From the NCBI GenBank assembly GCA_934045905.1, contig OW203762.1, forward strand, positions 12,305,647 through 12,369,646: a stretch of 64,000 nt of DNA, in the 5' to 3' direction. Position numbers and translations under genes: made by a program. Shown piece after piece: positions 39,201-51,200 of this stretch. This DNA is from Leuctra nigra. Its lineage: Eukaryota > Arthropoda > Insecta > Plecoptera > Leuctridae. The notes below the pieces were generated by a model that ran no database searches, was not told the origin of the DNA, and worked only from the letters and a program-made list of their open reading frames with translations. Numbering within the stretch: the stretch's first letter is position 1; each line of letters opens with the position of its first letter.

Positions 39201-42200
39201 CAGTTTTGAGTGAACAGCGTCCCAGCCAATAGATTTTCTTTGGTGTTTTCATTAATAATTAGACCTTGCTTTTTCAGCCAAAGAGCACTTTACAGACAAG
39301 ACACACATGTGTTATTTGTTGTTTATGACAAACAGCCTCATGCCCAAAAGAATTTCCAGAATTTTATCGACGCAAGTGCACAGAGTCTACTGGATTCCGT
39401 CCATAAGATTATTAGCTCACGGTCTTGTAGTGTTGAGGATTGACATCCGCAAATATCTACTTGCGGACGCAACTTCTTCGAGCATGAGGCTGAAAGTCTC
39501 CAGAGGCTTGTGATGTCGTGTTGAATTATATGTGTTATTCTGTCAGGGCGTGTCTGCATCTCATCACTGACCAGAACGATCTCGTGGAAGAGAAGCTGGA
39601 TCTAATCGCATCTCTGCAGCTGCTCAATGACTTTGGAATCATGATGCTGCCATTGCAAGGTCAGTGCCGCCAACATGACAAATCAACACATTGTTTTGTT
39701 TCATTGGCATTGTTGAACATTTGGTTCTTGTTGGAGTCGGCCTGGGGACGAAGGGGGTCACATTTTTAACTATATTAGATAATGAAGTGTCCCTTTAAGG
39801 GCGGTCATATATTTTTTCCCGCCAAAAGCGATTTGGAGCGGTTTTCGAGCGAAATACAAAATACCGTATTAACTCGTATATAAGACGCACTCATGTATAA
39901 GACGCACCCTTGTTTTGAGAAGTCTATTTTAAGAAAACACTTAGCTTGCGTGTATAAGACGCAGTAAAATGATGAAAAACATTGTGTGTTTGTATACATG
40001 ATATCCATCTAAATGTTGGTTTTCCAGCTAACTGAGCTATTTGAATGAAAATCACTGCCAACTTGTTGTAAACAAACAGTAATTTCCTGCTTCTGAGAAA
40101 GGGGGGAGGGGAGTCTCTTCCCAGCAGCTGTTGCTTGCTTTAAGAGGCGCGCACCTGCCTTTCCTCTGCATTCCAAAACAAACCCAACTCCTCTCCTCCC
40201 CTTCCATTAAGATCGCCATTCAACAGTGTTTAGTCTATTTATGTATGTCAGAGCAATGCTTTTCAGAGGTAAACATATACCAGAAAAAACACTCCGTGTA
40301 AAAATACCAGCCAAGTCTCTTTAACTATAAAAAAAAATAGAAGAAATCTAAAAATTCAGCACTGAAAAGGAGTGATATCAAAAAAGGAGCCAAGTCAACG
40401 AATTTTCCAAATTTTAATCGTACCATTGAAATAAAAATATCAACCCCCGAGAAATACTTAAAAAAAGGACTTGGCGCATCGTTTTTTTAAAGACACTTTT
40501 CTATCCTAAAAGTATAGGAAGAACTCTACAAGTATATTTTCCTGAGTATATCACATTCATTATCGACGAATCATACTACGTTTTAATATAACTAGTACTC
40601 TTACCTACTGGCAGTTTTGGTATTTTGTCAATATTCAGAGGAAATAAACGGATAAACGAATAACGAATAAACGGAAGCGGCCTAGTCTATTCGTTATTGC
40701 CACTATTTCTAGGGTCATATTAATCAATCATACTTCTCAATATCGTGACTGAGGGAAATAGCGAAAGCGCTCATTACAAGAAGGCCGTCAATGAGATTTG
40801 TATAAGTGACTAGTGCACTGAGCCATGCTGCTCAAATAATTACTGACTAGATTTTTATCTAAAGTAATACGTTATGTAATTTATGAATTTTTTTGGTATA
40901 AAATGTTAATTAATAGCAATTAATTACACGGCGAGAAGGTTCAAAGTATAATGCTGTAGTAGGTATGTTGATGTACCCACAAAACTATAGGTACCTACCA
41001 ATCACAAACACAACTGTTCTGTATTTATTGCTTGTAAGACAATGCTATGTTTCTTTGCGTACTTATATTTAAATTTAAAATATTTTACAGAATGTTCAAT
41101 ATTTAATTTGAAAGTTTTGTCCCAATTTTTCTAGGCATTTCTGAACTACGTAGTATGTGAGTGGCATAAGCTTAAGAATAGAAAAATGTCTTTAAAAAAA
41201 CGATGCGCCAAGTCCTTTTTTTAAGTATTTCTCGGGGGTTGATATTTTTATTTCAATGGTACGATTAAAATTTGGAAAATTCGTTGACTTGGCTCCTTTT
41301 TTGATATCACTCCTTTTCACTCCTGTCACTCCTGTGGCGGTGATAGCGACGTTTCGTGATATCATCAGAATCATCATCATCTTCAGAATCAGAAAGTGGT
41401 GTAATTTCACTGTTTTCTCGGTCCTCTAGCGCGCAAATGGCATAACCTATTGTTCCCAAATTTGGTATATGTAGTGGGGTGGGCCATAGCTCGAAATTAA
41501 GATATTTCGCAACAATGTGAGATTTACCAATTTTGAGATCCAGTAGGCCGAAAATGCCATGTTGTTGCTTACAGTAAAAGTGTTTGGTCTGCTCCTCAGT
41601 TTATTAGGCATTTACGGTATGTTGAGTGACTGTGAGTGTATAGTACGACTTGGCTGGGTGGAGCGACCGCTCCACTAGATTTTCTCCTGATCTAAATGCA
41701 AGGGAAAACATTTTGTTGCACAAATTTAATATGTTAATAGTGTTGTGTCTAGACAGAGTATGAGTAGTCCAGACAGAGTGAGAGGGAAAGGCAGAGAACG
41801 ACAACATGTGGCAGTCTACCACAGCTCTGTTTACAAACATCCACCTTGGATTTACTGGGAAAAAAGCTTGGTATGCATGTATAAGACGCAGGGCTGTTTT
41901 CAGAATCAAAATATTGACATATAATTGCGTCTTATACACGAGTTAATACGGTATTAATACCTATATTTATCAAACGGTTATGAATATCGAAAAAGCAAGA
42001 CCGAGGTGACATGTATTGAACCTTTATCTACATTTTCATCGCTTACTGTCATAACTTTGCTCCTACTATGTGGTCAGTATGTGTCGGGCACGAAAACACT
42101 ATATAGTGTTGAATATTATACATGTGGCAGTCTACCACAGCTCTGTTTACAAACATCCACCTTGGATTTACTGGGAAAACACTATATAGTGTTTTCGTGC

Positions 42201-45200
42201 CCGACACATACTGACCACATAGTAGGAGCAAAGTTATGACAGTAAGCGATGAAAATGTAGATAAAGGTTCAATACATGTCACCTCGGTCTTGCTTTTTCG
42301 ATATTCATAACTGTTTGTTAAATATAGTCGTTTATATTTTGTATTTCGCTCAAAAACCGCTTCAAATCGCTTTTGGCGGGAAAAAATATATGACCGGCCT
42401 TAACAAAATATAACAATATTTACTAGAAGAATATCAATTGCAAAATATTATATTTGAAACCTCATTTAAATGGCAATTAGAATAGAATTTTATTCTTTAA
42501 ATGAAATTTTCCCAGACATGGTCGACCGGATCAGCTGGTGGCTATGGGCCCCAAACATGTTTTGTTTCCCATCCATGCACAGGAGTTTAAGAGTAATTAC
42601 TGTTGCAGTTCGGTTGTGCGGAGAGCGTATGCGACTGGTGGAGGCCTGCGTGCGCAACAAGCCGCTTGCGTACCGCAGTGCGCAACGCCTCATGCAACTG
42701 GCGAACAAGTTGCGTGTGTGCGGCAAAGATGCGCGACAGAGGGAGGGGAGGGTGTTGGTGCTAATTGCTGAACATGCGCTCAACGTAAGTACCAAGCATT
42801 TCGTTCCTGCACTCGACAGCTTCTGAAATGTGTATGCTAGATATTTGAATTGTTTTTTATATTACTGGTCTCGGTCTATAACAACACATTCCTTCATAAA
42901 TTAACTACCACACCTAAAATGTATTGGTGCATAATGCAAATTTAATTTGACTCATCAGTGACTATTCTACATACTAGATATTTAATCTCGAGTTAGGTAC
43001 TACTATCATGATTAATTATTAATGTCATAACTCAACTAAGATTAATTTTCTTGAGAAGGTGCATCATGCATCCATATTATTATTATTATTGTTTGTACTC
43101 ATCACACATCATTCATCTCATTCATATCATCATTGTATACTAGATTTTCAATGTCGAGATGCATCTATTATAATTATTGTTATATCATGTTCTCACCCTC
43201 TCATCCTATCATTATCACCGCACATATATCACCTACTATTACTATTACTATAATAATTTTGAGATATTATTATCATATTATATGTTCTGCCACCGTGCAT
43301 TGTATCACAAAGCGGATCAATAAAACATACATAAAACATAAGACATAATAAAACATAAGGAAGGTTGCATGGGTTCTGACAGACCCAATTTGCATTTGAC
43401 TCTTGTGTCAAATAAGAGTCTCATATGACTCTACCAACATTTGAAAAGTATTTTCAATGGTATGGTTAATTATGAAGTACATTGGTGCAGTGTTTATCTT
43501 ATTATGTTACAAAATGTTATACCTGACCCCAAATTTTATACACATAGATTTTTAAAAAGTTTCCCTTAGATCGGGGAAAAAGTGAATTATTTTTGGTGTG
43601 GGCGATTTTCTTTATATAATATATTGGGAAGACGTGGAGTAAGAAAGGTTGTGGGAAGACAGGAAGAAGTAGAAGAAGATGGTGGAGAAAAAAGAAGATG
43701 AGGAAGAGCCAGTTTGGCCAGCTAGCTCAGGAGTCTTAGCAAATGATTGGTGGCCCTCGCCAACCCCGACCCAATTCTTGGAACCGGGAGAAAGATTATA
43801 TAAAAGTCCCGGTATAATCAAAGTTAAATTCTGCCGGATTACTTAATTTTGGATTAAATTCAACTGTTTCAATCTTTTTGAGGTATCTGATTGGCTGTGC
43901 CACCAATTTAGTCCAAAATAGAGTTAATCCGGCTTAGATTAACTTTGGTAATACCAACCCTTATTGAAATTTATAAAATGTAGCATTTTTTTGTCAAGAT
44001 AATGGATGTACCAACATCCAATGGATCACAATGGATGTGTATAATTTGTCAATTGAATTATGACAAATTGTAAACAATAATGGCTTTTATGGTCAGTGAA
44101 CTTTGCGCATTCGTCTTCCTATTGCCGACTCTTAACCCTTGGACTTGTGCTTCAGTGCAACGACTACGTCTTCTGCTCCGCCAAGTGCCAGGAGCTGGTG
44201 TCCAAGAGCCACGCGCTGGGCTGGGAAGTGGTGCAACAGCTGGCTAAGCGCGAGGACTTCACAGAGCTGAGAGTGCGCGCCGACCTGCTGGCGTTCGCGC
44301 TGCTCTACTGCGCCCCGCAGGACATGGAGGCGCTGCTGAAGACGAGGGCGGAGATCCAGGCGCTGGTCTATCACGAGGATATCGCAGCGACATTGGAAGT
44401 GGCCAGTCTTCAGATGACAGAGGAGGAGGAGTTCAGCGATGCACTCACTTCGGTCAGTCATTCTCATTGCCTCCATGTTGTTGTTAATAATAATTAAGGG
44501 AATGTATGAAGACGAATGCAAAATTGCTTTGATATGAATGTTTGTACATAAAATATAATGTACCTACAATACAAGGATTACTCTAAGAAAAGCCAATGAA
44601 TAATAGAGGAAATTAATATTAAATAACAGTCCGACTACCAACAAGTACTGATTGGATTTATGTTTCAGCCGTTAGTCGCTGAGAAGGAGTTTGTCCCGCC
44701 AACAAGTCTGTCCGACATTGTAGGAGAGTCGGCCGACGCAATCCGACAGACCACGTACAGTCTGCTCAAGAATGTCAGCAACAAACACTTCTGGACCGAG
44801 ACATTCAGGTACAGTCACTCGAAGATCCCGGGTTCGATTCCCTTCCGCATGGTTCCCCCAAAACACTGGTGACTCCTTCCGACCGTTAATCATACTGCCT
44901 ATTCTCCGTCTCTCAATCATCATCATTTTCATAATCATTCATCCGGTGCCATTAGCCTAGTTCCAGAACAGTGTGACGTGATGTTAAATCTTTATTGCCT
45001 ACTTTGTACAAATATTTGATACTTTAAGAACATTTATGGAAGAAGAATGGCTACTTACGAGTCCTTGTACATTTTTATCAAACCTTTAGCTGACCTTTTC
45101 TGTTCAAAGACTAAAATAAACTTATTGCTTAAATCAATATTTATATGCATTCAAGTATTTTTTATATGATTTTTGTAGTTGTTATACCTCTTAGTCTTAA

Positions 45201-48200
45201 AAAAAGTATGTAATTTTCGGAACCTTGTATGGAAATAATAGCATGCAAATGTCCTAAGACTAACAATGGACAGATCCTTTGTGTTCATAAAATGTATGTG
45301 TTGTGCAGTTGGGCACAAGAGGAAGCGGGCGAGACGGAGCAGCCGCCGCTGTCTGCTCCGAGCCTGCCGGAGTTCTACTTGCCGCTTCCCCAGCACCGCT
45401 GCAGCCGGCTGTACAGCGGCTACTCGCTCTACTCCTCGCCGGACTTGGGGCCTCGACTGCGCACCGTCCAAGCGCTGTTCAGAGTAGCCATGTTGCAAGG
45501 ACTCGACAACCCAAGAGGTGTGGCAATATCAGCGCTCTTCATTTCGTTGTGCTAGGAAAGCGCTTGGTGTAATGCGTTGATCAGCGAACATTCGTATTGC
45601 ATGCGAATCAATATGCGAGTGAAAGTTGCTGCTCTATAAAAGACCCTGGAAACATCTACCAACCAATAATTTGCAAATCTACCAAATCTATCCAAATCTA
45701 ATCTACCAAATCTACTAACAAAAAACATAAAATCTCGATAACTCTAAATCATTCCCGTGAACACTATTCATTCAACAAAAAATATCACATCTCTGAGTTC
45801 AGGCACATATCAAGTAGGGTCACATTCAAAAGAAGCCAGCAGGGTCCCTATTAGCTCGCATTGGCAGGCAAGCCGCAGTACACAGATGACCGTATATTGG
45901 TCAACCCTCCTGCAATAGAGAGGGTCAGTGAGTCAGATCATGTCATATTTATATATAACATTATCTTTGCCGGAGTTTAGGCAACCCAAATGACCTCTAC
46001 GAATTTGGGATGTTTCGAGTCTAGACTGCGAAGTAATGAACTTGGCTGTACCATACAGTAAAAATTCTTCTGATTCTTATTTAAAAAATACTTTCCTACC
46101 TATCCTGTCATGAAGAAGCAAATAGATATGATCATGAATACATGGATGACCATCTTTGCATCTTTCTGATTGATTGCTGTGGAATGCTTGACCGATGGAC
46201 TGGCTGACTAATGAGTGTGTAATGCTCCAGTGCTGCTGAAGCTGGGCGAGTGCTGGATCTCAGATGACAACTGTCTCGGGTTGGCTCATCTGCTGGCGCT
46301 GAACGACGTGTCTCTGGCGGACGAGGGATTCTGCAACCTTCCGACCACTGAGGTGTCAATGCAGCTGGCAATGTTGTTCGCAGCTCTTCACTTCCAAGCC
46401 TCGGCTCTGCTCACTCCCGAGCAACACAAGCTCTCTGCCGTCCAGGTAATTCAAGACACAACATTAGTATTATCATTCAATAGTATTATTACACAATTGA
46501 AATATATTTTCTAATTTTTTTCTTACTAGCATCACCAGTCACTACAATACTCTTCTGATGACACTTTCTATGGGTTTTCTTTTTTGTTTTTGCTTCTACC
46601 ACCACTGCCCAAGCCACAATCTTCAAGCAATCGATCTGAAATTTAAGTCACACCCTTGATTCGGATGCTCACTTAACAATTTTTGAAAAAGCTATTCCAC
46701 ACATTCAATAAACAATTCATGTTAGGTACTAGCGTAAAGTTTGTTCCTTGAACACATTTGGGAGAAAGTCTAGAAGGTAAATACTCCGATCTTGTAGTTC
46801 TAAAATAATTGACATTCCCCGGGAGCAATTTTCGAGGTCGTTAGATTCATTATTCCTACGGACAGGCTGACGTCACACCAAACTAAATAATTAACTGATT
46901 TGGCCGATTAAAAGCTATGTATTTCGTTCAGCCTGGCGTCACGCTCAATTATTGGAGCACCCAAATAATCTCAAAATCTTTTCAAAATCTCATTGTCTCT
47001 TTTTTTTCACAGAGAAAAATGCACCTTCATTTAAAATTGCTTCATTTAAAAAATTCTCACATTGTGGGCAATGCAAAGGCAGAGAGAAATTCTCTCAAAT
47101 GTAGAACATAAGCTATTTTTGGCCAGGCTAGAGAATTGATGACATTTTCACAAAATGTATGCTACTGACTTTCTGCAGTAACGACAGTCTGAAAAATGTC
47201 TGAGGTATCTTTGTGTCTTCAGCTGATGCAAGCAGCGGTGTGCAAGCAAGCGGAGCACTGCTGTGTGCGGATGTACGTCAAGTATCGAGATCTGCTAGAC
47301 GACCTGCTCCAAGCGGAGGAGCTCAACTCGCTCGGCTGCGGGATCGACGTCACGAGGTTCACTCACGATCCCGACTACCGACACGACACGATCATCGGCC
47401 TGGCCATGTGAGCTCGAACCTTGCTCGATATTAATATTAGCGGGAATAGGTACCTATATCACTAGTAGGGCTGGGACATTTACATGTTTAAACATCAGTT
47501 GGGAGATAAATGCTTAAATACCTATTGTTAACGTTTAAACGTAACTTGTGCTGTTTTTGTGATACTTGTCAATCTCACTGAAAACTAGTTGTTAAGACTT
47601 TTTATTTTGTAAAATTAATCTTATTTTGATAGTAAAGAAGTGAGAAATCTGGAAGATATCCTGGGCAGTGTACAATATCAGCAGCTCCAGTGTTGATAAG
47701 CTCTCGAGTATAACATGACCCCATAAAATAACACTCCGTGTAAAAATACCAGCCAAGTCTCTTCACCTATAAAAAAATAGAAGAAATCTAAAAATTCAGC
47801 ACTGAAAAGTAGTGATATCAAAAAATGAGCCAAGTCAAAACTTAATTTTAAAAAACAAAATATACTTGGCGCATCGTGTATATAAATATATAAGCATTAT
47901 GCCAAAAATCAAATGTACCTAAATATATATATAATATACCTATAATGCCCTTAAAAACGATGCGCCAAGTATATTTTGTTTTTTAAAATTAAGTTTTGAC
48001 TTGGCTCATTTTTTGATATCACCACTTTTCAGTGCTGAATTTTTAGATTTCTTCTATTTTTTTATAGGTGAAGAGACTTGGCTGGTATTTTTACACGGAG
48101 TGTTTTTTTATGGGGATATCACTTATTTTTTTAGTTTATTTACACAACTTGTAACACACATCGGAGCAACAATGACTAATTACTTTAAAAAAATACGCCA

Positions 48201-51200
48201 TTTCCGAATTGGTTAACACGCAAAATTGTGTTTGGTGCTCAATATACCTAAGCTTAAAGTGATATTCCATGAAGAATTGCGAAAGCTTCGTTCCAATCAG
48301 TCCAGCCGTTTTCGAGATATGGTATCACTTCCGGTTTTCAAAATGGCGACTGAATTTACTGCCACCTAGAATTTATTTCTATAAATGTTATGTATCATTA
48401 TAAGCCTTCTGAATATGTAGTTTTTGTAGTAAGAGGTCATTAAAATCTAGTTCTTCATTTTCATGACATCATTTCCGGTTTCGGTAATAGTACATCTCTA
48501 CTTTAACTATTGATATTCCATATAGATGACCGTCTGAATCATTTGGCGCTGGTTTAATTCCTAACGGTCTAGCCGTTTTCGAGATATGAAGTCACTTCCG
48601 GTTTCAAAATGGCGGCTTCCTGTTGGTTTTATAAAAAGGCACCTCAGACGCCAAAAGTGCACATGTGGTAAAAATTTCAGATCGATCAGCTCAGCCGTTT
48701 AGGCTGTGGCGGTGATTGCGGTGTTTCCTGATATCATCATCATCATCAGATCAAGATAGGTTTTAAAAGGGGTGTAATTTCACGTTTTTCACGGCCCTCT
48801 AGCTCGCAAACGGCATAACATATTGTTCCCTAATTTGGTATATGTAGTGGGGTGGGCCATAGCTCGAAATTAATATATATCGCAACAATGTGAGATATTC
48901 CAATTTTAAGATCCAGTAGGCCGAAAATGCCATGTTGTTGCGTACAGTAAAAGTGGTTGGTCTGCTCCTCAGTTTATTATGCATTTACGGTATGTTGAGT
49001 GAGTGTGAGTGTACGGTACAACTTGGCTGGGTGGAGCGACCGCTCCACTAGATATGTCTTAAAATTGGGTAAAATATATTGGGTAAAATATCACTGCCAG
49101 CATTTCTACGATTCTCACACTTTTAATATTAAAATAGCAAAATATTAATTTAACTGTAAAAATGGGAGGTGGGAAGACAGGGAGAAGTGAAAGAAGCTGG
49201 TGGAGGAGAACGACTAAGAGGAAAAGCGAAGCCTAGATAACGGTTTACCAAGTATTGGAATCGGGAAAAAGATTATTATTTAAAATCATTTGATTTCCAC
49301 AAAATCATTGCAACTGGATGTTTCTCATTGAATCTGAATGAGGAAAAGCTACTAGTGACTCTATGATGTGAAATGTGACCGTAGGACGAGCGACCATGAG
49401 AGATTCGAGCTTGCCTTGCGACTGGGAACGCGATACGGCGTGAACCCGGCATTGGTCGCCTGCAGTCACGTGGCGACCCTGATGCTCGGGGGCGACCTGG
49501 ACACGTCGAGGCTGCGCGACCCCAAGCTGGTCGACACCTTGAAGAGCGACCCTCAAGTAGCATGCGACAGGTGGGCAGGTTCTTACTTAACTTGTATTTT
49601 CAGAAAATTTAGCTGATTAATCGGTGAAGAAAGAAACTCACTCGTCATGAGAAATTGTTAAAATTCGACAACTGAGTTTGTGTTTTATGGCAAGAAAAAG
49701 TGGTAAATGTGAACAAATTTTCAATATTTCTTCAAAGTTACAGATTTTTTCACATTTCGACCATCCAGAAATATACGTGCTGATATATTCAAAAGTGTAT
49801 TTACCTAGCTGCTTCCTCTCCAAAAGATATCTATGAAAATTGCTGTATTATTGCGGGCAGAAAGTAAAATACCTTCGCACTTTCTCAACTTCTTTATGCA
49901 TAGGCAACCTATCGTTGTCTGAAATACACCCTTGTCTTCCCTAAAGTTTAAGGAATTGTCTAGTAGGTATATTATTTGCAACAATTTTTGGAATGGTTTG
50001 ATGTATTTTATTTAGTTGTTAGAAAGTCGTGGCAGTTTCTTTATCACACACCGCAGACAAGGTAATTTGGCACTCATATCCCTCGTAGAGATTTCAACAT
50101 CATTGTAGATCTAACTGACATTTTTTCTGTTAGATTGCAGCACTATGTGTACGAAGGCCTGAGTTCGGTGTCGGAAATGCTGCTCTACTATTGGCTGCTG
50201 AATGAATTGGACGCCGGCCGAGAGTTCAACGGTTTGACATCGAGTGAACATGTGGCCATCTTGGAGCAACTACAAGCTCATGCCATTGGTGAGTGAATCG
50301 GAAGTTTCATCGTATCGGATGGCATCGTGGTTAGAGCAAGTCTTGTAACGCTAATAGTTCATAAATAAAACATATTATTACTGCATATTGGAAGGACAGA
50401 GGCAGTATTAACAGGTATTAAACATTTTGCAAGACTAAACAAATAAATTCAACTCAATTATTTTTTATTGTAATTGTTCGGTAACATTTTTTTTAACTCG
50501 TTTTTTGACTTGACTAATGCTGCGTTTTTATACGTATTAAATATTAATAATAAGTTTTAAGAAAGTACTTATCTGACATTATGTATTTCAATTTATTTAT
50601 TTTATCAAGCCAAGATTCCAACACAATGTTAGGTCATGGGTCATGGGTCAGGTCAATGTTGGGCACTTCTAAGTCTGGAGCCGACTTGCCAGGTCCGACG
50701 CCCCTCCTCTATCTCCATCTCTTCGTCTTCTTCTTCCTCTTCCTCTACTGCTGTGCTGTTTTCTTTTCTTCATCCTCCCTTTTTTCAACCAACCCCTTCC
50801 ATCTATCCACATCCTCCCACCATTTTTCGTCTCTAATCAATATTAAAGTAAAATGTGAATATCCAAATAATAAGCTAAAACTCAGAAGTTAGTAACATTA
50901 CCTACATAACTCACTAAATTTATGTATATTTAATAATGTGACCCAATAATAATTTCAACTTGTATTTGTTGGCAGATGTGGACTATCGGCAACTGAGTGA
51001 GTCACCGCGTGACGCTTTGTCCGTGTACGAATCCGTCTTAACAGCCGACAACGTTGCCGTCATTGCACAACTGCTGCCCCCTTCACTCACACTCGGAAAC
51101 CTCGTTCGAGTCCTGGCTCGGAAACAGTTCTACCAACTCGCCCAAGAAAACACAGCCGTACGTGAATTTGAAGCAATCCTCGCCAAGTATTTCAACGAAA

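Larger units (their letters stand above)
39862..41953. mobile_element. Nested TA-flanked element with CCGTATTAACTCGTRTATAA ends
   Basis: TACCGTATTAACTCGTATAT and ATACACGAGTTAATACGGTA are inverted partners, and the pairing continues through AAGACGCA. Inserted into the left arm of the TTAA element; the right arm shows the uninterrupted sequence. Contains the palindrome-related repeat described next. Internal ORFs are short and look non-functional. Confidence 0.8.
39799..42399. mobile_element. TTAA-flanked fold-back element, 2.6 kb, with two nested insertions
   Basis: TTAA stands on both sides (39795-39798, 42400-42403). Inverted ends start GGGCGGTCATATATTTTTTC and GGCCGGTCATATATTTTTTC and run through GCGAAATACAAAATA. 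The second inverted pair lies at about 41965-42090 and 42180-42330. TTAA targets are typical of piggyBac-type elements; no transposase is seen. Intron 21. Confidence 0.85.

Noticed and set aside
41660..41690. Definite Helitron 3' end at the GTGGAGCG hairpin
   Set aside because: The hairpin and CTAG are present, but all three copies are followed by A instead of T, so only a possibility is noted.
42006..42282. Two 77-aa ORFs on opposite strands with the same signal-peptide-like start
   Set aside because: They are identical because the DNA is a palindrome within the TTAA element; there is no promoter, homology or splice context.
46917..47111. Extra NBAS exon in intron 26
   Set aside because: The composition is intron-like and the splice signals do not fit; exons 26 and 27 already join in phase 0.
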